Assembly: GCA_035607415.1 (NCBI GenBank)
Contig: DATNAQ010000130.1
Location: 1 to 64,000 of the forward strand
DNA from: JAQBQH01 sp035607415
Lineage (GTDB): Bacteria > Myxococcota_A > Polyangia > Palsa-1104
Direction of reading: 5' to 3'
DNA: 64,000 nucleotides
The position numbers and the translations under genes are program-made. Under the pieces are notes generated by a model. That model saw only the letters and a program-made list of their open reading frames with translations, ran no database searches and was not told the DNA's origin. Numbering within the stretch: the first letter of the stretch is position 1; every line of letters begins with the position of its first letter. Shown piece after piece: positions 44,018-52,669 of the stretch.

Positions 44018-44877
44018 GCGCGACGACGCCGGCGACGTCGGCGTCCGCGACGCCGGCGTCCGCGACACCGGCGTCCGCGACGCGGCGGCTGTTGCGCGCC
44101 TATCCGACGCTGTTGCGCGTGGGGCTTTCGTCGGCGGTGGCGTATCGCGCGGAGTTCCTGGTGTGGATGCTGGCGACGACGATGCCGCTCGTCATGCTCG
44201 CCGTGATGTCGGCGATGGCGCGCGAGGCGCCGGTCGGGCACTTCGATCAGAAGGGCTTCGTCGCCTACTACCTCGTCACCTTGATCGTCCGGCAGATGAC
44301 CGGCGCGTGGGTGGCGTGGGAGATGGTGCAGGAGATCAAGGAAGGCACGCTCGGGCTGCGCCTGCTCAGGCCGATCCATCCGCTGGCGAGCTACAGCGCC
44401 GAGTCGCTGGCGGCGCTGCCGATGCGCGCGATCATCGCGCTGCCTATCACCATCGTCGTGCTCGTGCTGTCGTCGGGCAAGGATCTGACGCAGGATCCGC
44501 TCAACGTCCTCATCTTCGTGGTAGCGCTCGCCGGCGCGTGGCTGCTCAACTTCGCGGTCTCGGCGATCATCGGCACGCTGGGGCTGTACCTCGAGAGCTC
44601 GCTGCAGGTGTGGGAGCTGTGGATGGGCTGCTTCATGCTGCTCTCCGGCTATCTCATCCCGCTGTCGCTGTTTCCGTCGTGGCTCGAGCGCGTGGCGCGG
44701 CTGTTGCCGTTCGCCTATCTGCAGGCGTTTCCCGTCGAGACGCTGACCGGGTTGCGCGATCGCCACGCGGCGCTGGCCGGGCTCGGCGCGCAGCTCGCGT
44801 GGGCGGCGGCGGCGTGGCTGGTGCTCGCCATCTTGTGGAAGCGCGGGGTCAAGCGCTTCGCGGCGTACGGCGGCTGA
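44014..44877 (+). CDS. ABC-2-type permease subunit 1
   Basis: 287 residues, GTG start overlapping the ATPase stop. A Ser/Ala/Thr/Pro N-terminus encoded by three tandem 15-bp units (44041-44085), then six transmembrane helices with RAEFLVWMLATTMPLVMLAV, VAWEMVQEIKEGTLGLRLLRPIHPL and the conserved SLFPSWLERVARLLPFAYLQAFPVETLTG segment. COG4587-like. Stop overlaps the next ATG by one base. Confidence 0.9.
   Translation: MSATTPATSASATPASATPASATRRLLRAYPTLLRVGLSSAVAYRAEFLVWMLATTMPLVMLAVMSAMAREAPVGHFDQKGFVAYYLVTLIVRQMTGAWVAWEMVQEIKEGTLGLRLLRPIHPLASYSAESLAALPMRAIIALPITIVVLVLSSGKDLTQDPLNVLIFVVALAGAWLLNFAVSAIIGTLGLYLESSLQVWELWMGCFMLLSGYLIPLSLFPSWLERVARLLPFAYLQAFPVETLTGLRDRHAALAGLGAQLAWAAAAWLVLAILWKRGVKRFAAYGG
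44041..44085 (+). repeat. 15-bp tandem repeat, three units
   Basis: Three near-identical units gcgtccgcgacgccg at 44041, 44056 and 44071 encode SATPA repeats at the N-terminus of the permease. Confidence 0.8.
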
Positions 44878-45662
44878 TGCGTTACGCCCGGATCTTCGGC
44901 GTGCAGCTGCGCGCGTCGGTGCAGGTGACGATGCAGTATCGCGCCGAGTTCTTCGTCGGGCTGTTCATGGCCGCGTTCTACGTGTTCTGGAACGTGGTGC
45001 CGATGTTCGTGCTCTGGTCGCAGCGCTCGGAGATCGCCGGCTGGTCGCTCGAGGAGGCGGCGCTGGTGACGGCGTGGTTCACCTTCTTGCGCGCGGTGCT
45101 CGACGGCGCGGTGCAGCCATCGCTGCAGGCGGTGATCGAGCACATCCGAAAAGGCACGCTCGACTTCGTGCTGCTCAAGCCTGCCGACGCGCAGTTCCTG
45201 GTGTCGACGGCGAAGTTCGAGGTGTTCAACTTCGTCGACGCCGCGCTGGCGGTGGGGCTGGCGGCGTGGGGGCTGCATCGGCTGCACCGCGTGCCCACGG
45301 TCGGGCAGGTCGGGATCGCGCTCGTGCTGACGGTGGCGGCGGCGGCCCTGCTCTACGCGCTCGCCATCCTCGTCATCTCGGCGGCGTTCTACGTGGTGCG
45401 GCTCGACAACCTCATCTACCTCTTCAACAGCGTGTTCGATGCCGCGCGCTGGCCGGCGTCGGTGTTCCGCGGCGTGTGGCGGATCCTGTTCACCTTCGTG
45501 GTGCCCCTGGCGCTCATGACGACCTATCCGGCGCTGGCGCTGCTCGGCCGGCTCGACGGCGCGACCGCGGTGCGCGCGCTTTGCGGCGCCGTCCTCTTCG
45601 TTCTGGCAGCGCGCTTGGTGTGGCGGCGATCGATCGGACACTATCGTTCGGCGTCGTCGTAG
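44877..45662 (+). CDS. ABC-2-type permease subunit 2
   Basis: 261 residues, six predicted helices. QYRAEFFVGLFMAAFYVFWNVVPMFVLW, EHIRKGTLDFVLLKPADAQFLVSTAKFEVF and a C-terminal LTTYPALALLGRL region fit the COG3694 partner permease. With the preceding two genes it makes a complete heteromeric ABC-2 exporter, translated from overlapping frames. Such systems export lipids, polysaccharides or antibiotics; no cargo gene is adjacent. Confidence 0.9.
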   Translation: MRYARIFGVQLRASVQVTMQYRAEFFVGLFMAAFYVFWNVVPMFVLWSQRSEIAGWSLEEAALVTAWFTFLRAVLDGAVQPSLQAVIEHIRKGTLDFVLLKPADAQFLVSTAKFEVFNFVDAALAVGLAAWGLHRLHRVPTVGQVGIALVLTVAAAALLYALAILVISAAFYVVRLDNLIYLFNSVFDAARWPASVFRGVWRILFTFVVPLALMTTYPALALLGRLDGATAVRALCGAVLFVLAARLVWRRSIGHYRSASS

Positions 45663-45664
45663 GG

Positions 45665-45670
45665 TATCTT
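45665..45670 (+). promoter_or_regulatory. -10 hexamer of the Rieske gene
   Basis: TATCTT, 6 nt before GTG 45677; no TGn extension. Confidence 0.4.
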
Positions 45671-45676
45671 GGGCGC

Positions 45677-46156
45677 GTGGACCGCGAACGTAGACTGATC
45701 TGCAAGGCGACCCTGGCCGCCGTTACTTCCTTGGGGGCCACGGCGGTGCTGCCGGCGTGCGGCAACAACAACAGCATGGCCGGGCCGATGTGCAGCGGCG
45801 CCTCCGTCGGCGTCGGCAACGCCGACAACCTGCCGGAAAACACGGCGATGAACTTCCCGACCGCCGCGGCCAAGGTCGGCATGTCGGTCTTCATCTGCCA
45901 CGACAAAGACGGCTACTACGCCGTCGACGCCGGCTGCACGCACCTCGGCTGCGACGTGGGGCTCAAAGATCCGACCAACCTCGCGCTCGGCTTCGCCTGC
46001 CCCTGCCACGGGGCGACCTATGACGCCAACGGGGAGAACCCAACGTCACCGGCGCCGGCGGGCCTGACGCACTATCAGGTCTGCGGACAGGCGTCGGGCA
46101 CGTTGCTCGTCGATCTGGCGAACGAAGTCGATCCGAAGACGCGCTTCAAGCCCTAG
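45677..46156 (+). CDS. Rieske [2Fe-2S] protein, exported
   Basis: 159 residues from GTG 45677. N-terminus RERRLICKATLAAVTSLGATAVLPAC combines a twin-arginine-like pattern with a lipobox-like LPAC, so it is probably Tat-exported and lipidated. The Rieske fold has CTHLGCDVG and CPCHGATYD, giving the two Cys and two His cluster ligands. It is small, lacks a transmembrane helix, and has no cytochrome b neighbour, so it is not an obvious bc1 subunit. Partner unknown. Confidence 0.88.
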   Translation: MDRERRLICKATLAAVTSLGATAVLPACGNNNSMAGPMCSGASVGVGNADNLPENTAMNFPTAAAKVGMSVFICHDKDGYYAVDAGCTHLGCDVGLKDPTNLALGFACPCHGATYDANGENPTSPAPAGLTHYQVCGQASGTLLVDLANEVDPKTRFKP

Positions 46157-46160
46157 AGGC

Positions 46161-46169
46161 TGCTACGCT
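46161..46169 (+). promoter_or_regulatory. Extended -10 promoter of the aminopeptidase gene
   Basis: TGC + TACGCT (hexamer 46164-46169), 6 nt before GTG 46176. Confidence 0.55.
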
Positions 46170-46175
46170 CAGCGG

Positions 46176-47246
46176 GTGAAGTTTCCCGTCGCTGTCGCGC
46201 TCGTCACCGCGACCATCATCGGTTCTGGGAGCGGCTGCTGGAGCGGCGACTATCTCGCCAAACAGGGCGTCGGCCAGCTCAAGCTCTTGCGTGCGCGCCG
46301 GCGCATCGACGACGTGCTCGGCGATCCGTCGGTCCCCGCCGAGACCAAGCGGCGCCTCAAGCTGGCGCGCGAGGCCCGCGACTTCGGCGTGCGCGTGCTC
46401 GGGCTGCGCGGCGGCGACGAGTTCACGCGCTACGTCGAGTCCAACGGCGCGCCGATCGCGTGGAACGTCACCGCCGCCAAGAAGGACAAGCTCGAGCCGC
46501 ACCTCAACACCTTCCCGATCGTCGGCGCGATTCCCTACCTCGGCTTCTTCGACGAGCGCGACGCCGTGCGCGAGGCCAAGCGGCTGCGCGCCGAGGATCT
46601 CGACGTCTACGTGCGCCCCGTCGCCGGCTACTCGACGCTCGGCATCACCGCCGATCCGATCTACTCCTCGATGCTCGACGGCCCCGACGCGCGCATCGTC
46701 GAGGTCACGCTGCACGAGATGACGCACGCGACGGTCTACCTGGCCGGCCACAGCGAATGGAACGAGAGCCTCGCCATGGTCGTCGGCTCCGAGGGGGCGG
46801 CGCAGTTCTTCGCCGCGCGCGGCGACACCACGGCGGCGGGCACGCTCGCCGACGAGGCGCGCCGGCGCGATCACGACGTCGAGGCGTTCTCGCAGTTCCT
46901 GGCGCCGGTGGTGCACTCGCTGCAGACGCTGTACGCCGAGACGGCGCTGTCGCGCGGCGCCAAGCTCAAGGCGCGCGAGCGCATCTTTACGGAGGCGCGC
47001 AAGAAGTACCTCGCGCTGTTTCCGCCGCCGCCCGGCAAGCGGCCGGGCGTGTTCGCGGCGGCGCCGCTCAACAACGCGGTGGTGCTCTCGTTCAGCGTCT
47101 ATCACGACTTGACGCCGCAACACCGCGCGCTGCTGGCGAAGCTGCACGGCGATCTGCGCGCCTTCGTCGCGCTGTGCAAGCACGCCGTCGAGGACGAAGA
47201 CGACCCGATCGCCTATCTCGCTTACATGCGCGCGAGGACGAAGTAG
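46176..47246 (+). CDS. Putative zinc aminopeptidase lipoprotein
   Basis: 356 residues, GTG start. Lipobox GSGC (Cys21). Zinc motif HEMTH (180-184) with a downstream Glu in NESLAMVVGSEG (Glu198), and the family signatures FPIVGAIPYLGFFDERDA, RPVAGYSTLG and FAAAPLNNAVVLSFSVY. Matches the predicted bacterial aminopeptidase family (Aminopep, COG4324). Lipidation suggests it works in the periplasm or on the surface. The tail overlaps the convergent 197-residue protein gene by 25 bp. Confidence 0.85.
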   Translation: MKFPVAVALVTATIIGSGSGCWSGDYLAKQGVGQLKLLRARRRIDDVLGDPSVPAETKRRLKLAREARDFGVRVLGLRGGDEFTRYVESNGAPIAWNVTAAKKDKLEPHLNTFPIVGAIPYLGFFDERDAVREAKRLRAEDLDVYVRPVAGYSTLGITADPIYSSMLDGPDARIVEVTLHEMTHATVYLAGHSEWNESLAMVVGSEGAAQFFAARGDTTAAGTLADEARRRDHDVEAFSQFLAPVVHSLQTLYAETALSRGAKLKARERIFTEARKKYLALFPPPPGKRPGVFAAAPLNNAVVLSFSVYHDLTPQHRALLAKLHGDLRAFVALCKHAVEDEDDPIAYLAYMRARTK

Positions 47247-47815
47247 GCGTCGATCGGCTTTCCCAGCCGCGTGGCGGCGCCGATGATCACCGTCTGCGAC
47301 ACGCGCCTGCAGAAGTCGTGCATGCCGCCGTAGACCAGCTTCGCGGTGCCGCCCGAGTTCGGCTTCACGGCCGGCCAGTCGGCGACCGGCGGCGCCGACG
47401 GCACGCGCGTGTAGTCGAACAGGATCTCTTTGGCGCGCTCGGGCGCCTGCACCGTCGTGAAGTAGCCGGGGCCGGTGAACCAGGCGATGCCCGGGTTGAA
47501 GTTGTAGCCGTAGACGGCGCCGGCCTGGCGCGCGAAGCGCTTCTCGAAGTGCGTGAACAGCGGCAAGGAGTTCTTGCCGGCCCAGCGCACCTCGCCCGTC
47601 GCCGTCGACGGGATCAGATCCTCGAGCGTGAACGCGGGCGCGTCGGCGCAGACTTCCCACAGGCGGCGCTGCTGCGCCTTTCCGAGCGCGCGGCACTGAC
47701 GCACGCGCTCTTCACCGTCGAGCGCGTCGAGGTGCGCGGCGAGCTGCGCCTGGGTCACGTCGGGGCGCGCGAGCAGATCGGCGAAGGTCGCATTCGTATT
47801 CGCAACGGCAACCAT
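47222..47815 (-). CDS. Hypothetical cytosolic protein
   Basis: 197 residues, no signal peptide or membrane segment and no recognised family. N-terminal helical part (ATFADLLARPDVTQAQLAAHLDALDGEERVRQCRALGKAQQRRLW) resembles a small helical bundle; the rest (SLPLFTHFEKRFARQAGAVYGYNFNPGIAWFTGPGYFTTVQAP) is a compact alpha+beta domain. ATG at 47815 gives MVAVANTN. The 113 bp upstream hold no gene that I can see. Confidence 0.65.
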   Translation of the reverse strand: MVAVANTNATFADLLARPDVTQAQLAAHLDALDGEERVRQCRALGKAQQRRLWEVCADAPAFTLEDLIPSTATGEVRWAGKNSLPLFTHFEKRFARQAGAVYGYNFNPGIAWFTGPGYFTTVQAPERAKEILFDYTRVPSAPPVADWPAVKPNSGGTAKLVYGGMHDFCRRVSQTVIIGAATRLGKPIDAYFVLARM

Positions 47816-47928
47816 TATTGCACCGCTCGCTCACTGCGGCGCCGCGCGCCAAGTCGACTCGCTGCGCTCGTCTCCCGGGCGCGAAAATCCGTCGCCTTCG
47901 TTCGCTCGCTCATGGGCCGAAGCGTGCA

Positions 47929-50640
47929 CTACATCTTGGTCAATTGGAAGTCGGTGGTCGTGGCCATGCCGGCGGTGACCGTCACCGTCTTGGTCACAGG
48001 GTTGTAGCCGCTGGCCGAGGCTGTCGCCTCCCAGGTGCCCGCCGGAACGTTCGTCAGGTTGTATTTTCCGTCGCTGGCGGTGGCCGTCGACGTGAAGAGC
48101 CCGCGGTTGAACGTGACCGTGGCGCCGGCGATGGTCTGCGCAGTGCCGTTGTTGATCCAACTAATTTGACCGTTGGCCGTGCCGTTCATCGGCGCCGTGG
48201 TGGCGATCCACGCCTGGTAGTGCGCCACCGCCTTGGTCTGATAGCCCTGCTGGTCGACGGTGACCATGTGCAGGACCCAGATGCCGTCGTCGAGGTTCGA
48301 CAGCTGCAGCTTCTCCTGCGAGGTCGGGATGAAGGTGCCGGTCACCTGCGTCGGCGTGGTGTTGGCGTAGTGATCGAGGACGTAGCGCACGCCCTGATAG
48401 TTCGTGTTCGCCGTCGGCATGGTCCACGTGAAGTACGGGTTGTGGTTCGTCGACCAGGTGCCGGGCGTGTGCGTCGACGAGGTCAGGCTCGGCGGCGCGG
48501 TGTTGAGGTTGATGCGGAAGGTCGACTCGACGAGGCCGATGTTCGACATGTTGTCTTCGGTGACGATGTGGAAGTAGTTCGCGCCCGACGTCAGCTTCGA
48601 CGGATCGATCGACTCGAGCTCGTTGGCCATGAACTGGCCGCCGTTGGTGGTGGTCGGCGGGTTCGACGCGTTCTTGTCGAAATTGACGTAATAGCCGAGG
48701 CGCGTCGGATAGGGCTGGTTCCACGAGAGGGCGACGGCGTTGAAGTTGTCGTTGTAGGTCAGCGTCTGATCGGGGTGCGACGTCGACGTGATGACGATGG
48801 GCGGCAAGAGGCCCTTGGTGAGCGTGCCGGTGATCGAGCCATTGGCGGTCACCTGCGAGCCGTAGAGGATCTTGACGCGTCCGAGCGCGCCGGCGCCGCC
48901 GTAGCCGTAGGTGTAGCTCGTCGTCATCTGCGGGCCGCCGGCGGCGGAGATGATGCCGGTGCCGGCGATGGTGACGCTGTCCGACGCGAACAAGATGCCG
49001 CCGCCGGCGCCGCTGCCGCCGGCGTAGCTGCCGTTGACCGTGCCGCTCGCGCCGTCGGCCGAGACGCGGCCGGCGATGTTGATGCTGTCCGAGGCGATGA
49101 GCTGCACCACGCCACCGCCGAGACCGCCGGCGGCGGGGCCATACCCGTTGCCGCCCTTGCCGCCGCGCGCGACCGCCGAGTCCGTCGACGAGCCGAAGGC
49201 GACGCCGGTGGTGCAGTAGCCGCCGTAGCCGGCGGTGCCGTTCGTGCTGTAGCCGCCGCCGCAGCCGCCGTAGGAGCTCGAGGCGCCGCCGTCGCCGGGC
49301 GTGCCCGAGCCCGACGGATTGGCCTGGATGGTTCCGCCCTGGTCGACGGTGATGGTCTTGGCGCGAATGGTGAGCCCGCTGTTGGTGATGAGCTTGGCGT
49401 TGGCCATGACCTCGACGGCGCCGGCGACCACGACGGTGCCCTCCATGGTCGTGTCGGTCGAGATGGTCAGCGACGACAGGATGCACGTCGACGTCGCGGC
49501 GTCGCAGCCGGGGGCGCCGCACATCGAGCTCTGTTTCCAGGTCGTGCCCGTGGCGTCGCAGGTCTCGACGTTGCTGCCGTTGCAGCGCTGCGCGCCGGGC
49601 GTGCAGCCGCCGGTGCACAGGCCGGCGCTGCACGAGACCGCGCAGCTCGACGACCACAGCCAGGCCGAGCCGGCGGAGTTGCAGATCTCGACGGCGGTAC
49701 CGTTGCAGCGATAGGCGCCGGGCGTGCAGTTGACGGTGTTGATGCACGCGCCCATCGAGCAGCCGAACGCGCACGACGACGTCTGCGTCCAGGCGCCGTT
49801 CACGCACTGCTCGATGTCGCCGATGGCGCTGCAGCGCTTGGCGCCGTTGGTGCACGTGATGCACATGTTGGCGGTGCAGCTGCCGCCGCCGGGGCAGAGC
49901 TGCGCGAGCGACCAGTCGCGGCAGCCCGACGCCTGCACGTCGCAGGTCTGGAGCGAGTCGGCGCCCGAGCAGCGCTCGTCGCCGGCGGCGCATTGATCGG
50001 TGCACGAGCTGACGCAGTTGCCGGCGGAGCAGACCTTGCCGCCCGAGCACGGGATCGGATCGGACCAGTCGCGGCAGCCCGACGGCTTGAGCTCGCACGA
50101 CTGCACGCCGTTGCCCGAGCATTGCGTGGCGCCGGGCGCGCAGCGATCGGTGCAGGCCGCGGCGCAGGCGCCGCCCGAGCAGACCTGGCCGTTCGGGCAG
50201 GCGGTCACCGTCGGCGACCAGTCGTTGCAACCCGAGGCGCCGCCGATGCAGGTGCGGTAGCCGGCGCCCGAGCAGTAGGTGGCGCCGAGCTGGCACTGCG
50301 AGGTGCACGAGGCGCCGCAGACGCCGCCCGAGCAGACCTCGGGCGCGGTGCACGCGGCCGGCGCCGACCAGGTGCCGCAGCCCATGCCGTCGTCGGTGCA
50401 GGTGCGCACGCCGTTGCCGTCGCAGGAGGCGGCGCCGATGGAGCAGCCGGTCGGGCAGGTGGGGCCGTTGCCGCCGGTGCCGCCGCCCATGTCGTCGCTG
50501 CCGCCGCCGGTGCCGCCGCCGCCGCCGTTGCCGTCGGCGCCCATGTCGTCGCCCGATTGGGCGCCGGGGCGGCCGACGATGGGAGCGCAGCCGAGGACGA
50601 ACGCGAGGAGACCGGCACAAAGGGCGCGCGCAAGGGTCAT
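47929..50640 (-). CDS. Large Cys-rich multidomain surface lipoprotein
   Basis: 903 residues from ATG 50640 (lipobox FVLGC). Gly/Asp-rich linker, then residues about 60-385 with at least seven repeats of the form C.PGA..CSGNGVQSC....GCRDWS..IPC..G.VCSGG.C. A Gly-rich beta-helix-like stretch (about 390-570, GGGYSTNGTAGYGGYC) follows, then fibronectin/Ig-like domains (about 590-830) and a final carboxypeptidase-regulatory-like unit (GATVTFNRGLFTSTATASDGKYNLTNVPAGTWEATAS). Layout fits an outer-membrane adhesin. No enzyme motif. Confidence 0.8.
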   Translation of the reverse strand: MTLARALCAGLLAFVLGCAPIVGRPGAQSGDDMGADGNGGGGGTGGGSDDMGGGTGGNGPTCPTGCSIGAASCDGNGVRTCTDDGMGCGTWSAPAACTAPEVCSGGVCGASCTSQCQLGATYCSGAGYRTCIGGASGCNDWSPTVTACPNGQVCSGGACAAACTDRCAPGATQCSGNGVQSCELKPSGCRDWSDPIPCSGGKVCSAGNCVSSCTDQCAAGDERCSGADSLQTCDVQASGCRDWSLAQLCPGGGSCTANMCITCTNGAKRCSAIGDIEQCVNGAWTQTSSCAFGCSMGACINTVNCTPGAYRCNGTAVEICNSAGSAWLWSSSCAVSCSAGLCTGGCTPGAQRCNGSNVETCDATGTTWKQSSMCGAPGCDAATSTCILSSLTISTDTTMEGTVVVAGAVEVMANAKLITNSGLTIRAKTITVDQGGTIQANPSGSGTPGDGGASSSYGGCGGGYSTNGTAGYGGYCTTGVAFGSSTDSAVARGGKGGNGYGPAAGGLGGGVVQLIASDSINIAGRVSADGASGTVNGSYAGGSGAGGGILFASDSVTIAGTGIISAAGGPQMTTSYTYGYGGAGALGRVKILYGSQVTANGSITGTLTKGLLPPIVITSTSHPDQTLTYNDNFNAVALSWNQPYPTRLGYYVNFDKNASNPPTTTNGGQFMANELESIDPSKLTSGANYFHIVTEDNMSNIGLVESTFRINLNTAPPSLTSSTHTPGTWSTNHNPYFTWTMPTANTNYQGVRYVLDHYANTTPTQVTGTFIPTSQEKLQLSNLDDGIWVLHMVTVDQQGYQTKAVAHYQAWIATTAPMNGTANGQISWINNGTAQTIAGATVTFNRGLFTSTATASDGKYNLTNVPAGTWEATASASGYNPVTKTVTVTAGMATTTDFQLTKM

Positions 50641-50789
50641 GCGCCGTAGGTACGGGTGTGACGGCAAAATCTTGCAGCGAACCGCGCGCGCGCCGCGGTG
50701 TCGGTGAGGCAGGATCTTCGGAAGATCCATCGCAGCGGACCGGACCACGGCTTGCACGCAGCAGTAGTCACTGACCCGCCGGTCATTCG

Positions 50790-50798
50790 TGCTATGGT
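50790..50798 (+). promoter_or_regulatory. Extended -10 promoter of the SDR gene
   Basis: TGC + TATGGT (hexamer 50793-50798), 6 nt before ATG 50805. Confidence 0.55.
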
Positions 50799-50804
50799 GC
50801 GCGC

Positions 50805-51626
50805 ATGCTTCCCGTCGAAGAAGCGCGCAAGAACCCATTCGCCCCGGGGCTGTTTGCCGGCCGCACGGTCATCGTCACCGGCGGCGGCACCGGCATCGGA
50901 CGCGCCACCGCCGTCGAGCTCCTGCAACTCGGCGCGCGCGTGGCCATCGGCAGCCGCAAGCCCGAGCACCTCGAGCCGACGGTGCGCGAGCTGTCCTCGC
51001 TCGGCGAGATCGTGGCGCTGCCGTGCGACATCCGCGAGCCGGAGTCGGTGGCGGCGTTCGTCGGCGGCGTGCTCGAGCGTTTTTCGCGCATCGACGTGCT
51101 CGTCAACAACGCCGGCGGGCAGTTCCCCACGTCGGCGGAGCAGCTGACGCCGCGCGGGTGGGAAGCGGTCGTGCGCAACAACCTCAACGGCACCTTCTAC
51201 ATGACGCGCGAGGTGGCGACGCGCGCGATGATTCCGGCGCGCTCGGGCGCGATCGTGAACGTCATTGCCAACATCGCGCGCGGCTTTCCCGGGATGGTGC
51301 ACACCGGCGCGGCGCGCGCGGGCGTCGAGAACATGACCAAGACCCTCGGCGTCGAGTGGGCGCAGTTCGACGTGCGCGTCAACGCGGTGGCGCCCGGCAT
51401 CATCTACTCGTCGGGGATCGCGCAGTATCCGCCGGAGCTCGTCGAGGCGGGGGTGCAGCGCACGCCGCAGAAGCGCATGGGATCGGTCGAGGAGGTCGCG
51501 CACGCGATCGTGTACCTGGCGTCGCCGGCGGCGGCGTTCGTGACGGGGACGACGCTGCAGATCGACGGCGGCGCGTCGCTGTGGGGCGACACGTGGATCA
51601 TCCCGCCGCGCGCGGAGGGCAAGTGA
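50805..51626 (+). CDS. SDR-family enoyl/dienoyl-CoA reductase-like protein (PECR type)
   Basis: 273 residues. Rossmann motif VTGGGTGIGRATA, NNAGGQFPTSAEQL and C-terminal TLQIDGGASLWG. The active-site helix reads HTGAARAGVENMTKTL, so the usual Tyr-x-x-x-Lys is replaced, as in peroxisomal trans-2-enoyl-CoA reductase and 2,4-dienoyl-CoA reductase (GAAR/GAAK-type). A role in fatty-acyl-CoA or isoprenoid-acyl-CoA metabolism is likely. Start has a -10 hexamer 6 nt upstream; the DoxX gene overlaps the stop by one base pair set (TGATG). Confidence 0.88.
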   Translation: MLPVEEARKNPFAPGLFAGRTVIVTGGGTGIGRATAVELLQLGARVAIGSRKPEHLEPTVRELSSLGEIVALPCDIREPESVAAFVGGVLERFSRIDVLVNNAGGQFPTSAEQLTPRGWEAVVRNNLNGTFYMTREVATRAMIPARSGAIVNVIANIARGFPGMVHTGAARAGVENMTKTLGVEWAQFDVRVNAVAPGIIYSSGIAQYPPELVEAGVQRTPQKRMGSVEEVAHAIVYLASPAAAFVTGTTLQIDGGASLWGDTWIIPPRAEGK

Positions 51627-52000
51627 TGCGCGCCGGCTATCTCCTGTTGCGCGTCGCGGTGGCGGCGATATTGTGCATCCACGGGGCGACGCGCGTGTAC
51701 AAGCACGACGTCGGCGGGTTCGGGCACTTCCTGGCGTCGCAGCACGTGCCGGCGGCGCACATCGTGGCGTGGGTCTTGTCGCTCGTCGAGGTCGCGGGCA
51801 CGGTGGCGCTGGCGGCCGGGTTCGCAGTGATCCCGTTGTGCTTGTGGTTCGCGGCCGAGCTCACCGTCGGGATCGTGATGGTGCACGCGCACGCGGGCTG
51901 GTTCGTCGTCGGGGGCGGCACGGGCGGGATGGAGTTCAGCGTGCTGCTGATTTGCGCGCTCGTGTCGATCGCGCTCATGCGCCGCGGCGGCGCGCACTAG
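51626..52000 (+). CDS. DoxX-family membrane protein
   Basis: 124 residues with four helices. LLLRVAVAAILCIHGATRVYKHDVGGFGHFL carries the DoxX G-x-x-K/R region, then IVAWVLSLVEVAGTVALAAG and FSVLLICALVSIALM. Members occur with thiosulphate:quinone oxidoreductase or in oxidative-stress contexts; here the neighbour is an acyl-CoA-type SDR, with overlapping TGATG, so co-expressed. Function not established. Confidence 0.85.
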   Translation: MRAGYLLLRVAVAAILCIHGATRVYKHDVGGFGHFLASQHVPAAHIVAWVLSLVEVAGTVALAAGFAVIPLCLWFAAELTVGIVMVHAHAGWFVVGGGTGGMEFSVLLICALVSIALMRRGGAH

Positions 52001-52011
52001 GCCAGCAGCGA

Positions 52012-52055
52012 GCGCGCGGTCAGAAGCGGGCGCGCGGTCAGAAGCGGGCGCGCGG
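52012..52055 (-). repeat. 18-bp tandem repeat across a stop codon
   Basis: 2.4 copies of gcgcgcggtcagaagcgg. Two in-frame minus-strand stops (52038-52040 and 52020-52022) arise, one per unit. Confidence 0.75.
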
Positions 52056-52622
52056 CGGCAGCGTGTCGACGACGTGCAGGTCGGCCATCAGGTCCGCCGC
52101 CGGCATCGGCGCATCCGAGATCGTGGCCGCGTCGATGCGCGCCAGATAACGCTTGGCGACCTCGTCGAGCGGCGCGGTCACCTTGGCGTACTGATCCTCT
52201 TCCCACGACGCCCGCCCATTCGACGGGATCGAATCGATCAAGCGGATGCGCAGCCGCCGCGCCTCCTCCAGCGTCTTGCGCGCCTCGGCGTAGTCGCACA
52301 GGTGGTAGCTCATGACGCCGTAGTTGGTCAGCGCCACCACGTCGCGCGCGTTGGCCGCCACCGCGTGCGCGAGCAGCTTGCGCGCCGCCGAGTACTCGTG
52401 ACGGTGCACCGCGATGACCGCGAGGTTGTTCCACACCGGGCTCCAGTCGAGCCCGAGCGCGAGGATCTGCCGATACAGCTCCTCGGCGCGCGGCTCGTCG
52501 TGCCCGATCTGCGCGGCCAGCGCCGTGCGGAACGCAGCATCGCCCTGATGCTCACGCGCCATCGGCGCGCACCCTACGACCAGGAACCCCCATAGCGCTA
52601 GCAAGGCCACACGCTTGCGCAT
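52038..52622 (-). CDS. TPR-type lipoprotein
   Basis: 194 residues from ATG 52622. Lipobox FLVVGC then helical repeats with TPR spacing (YRQILALGLDWSPVWNNLAVIAVHRHEYSAARKLLAHAVAANARDVVALTNYGVMSYHLCDYAEARKTLEEARRL), about three units. Likely a protein-interaction lipoprotein of the envelope. Divergent from the cytochrome oxidase operon across 47 bp. TGC + TATCCT lies 6 nt before its ATG. Confidence 0.75.
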   Translation of the reverse strand: MRKRVALLALWGFLVVGCAPMAREHQGDAAFRTALAAQIGHDEPRAEELYRQILALGLDWSPVWNNLAVIAVHRHEYSAARKLLAHAVAANARDVVALTNYGVMSYHLCDYAEARKTLEEARRLRIRLIDSIPSNGRASWEEDQYAKVTAPLDEVAKRYLARIDAATISDAPMPAADLMADLHVVDTLPPRARF

Positions 52623-52628
52623 GACCGC

Positions 52629-52637
52629 AGGATAGCA
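52629..52637 (-). promoter_or_regulatory. Extended -10 promoter of the TPR lipoprotein
   Basis: Minus strand TGC + TATCCT (hexamer 52629-52634), exactly 6 nt before ATG 52622. Confidence 0.55.
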
Positions 52638-52669
52638 CAGCGGCGCCATATGCGGTATGTCTGGCGGCA

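Noticed and set aside
50805..51626. SDR lacking the catalytic Tyr and Lys, considered an inactivated gene
   Set aside because: The GAARAG substitution is the normal pattern of the PECR/DECR subfamily, so the enzyme is probably intact.
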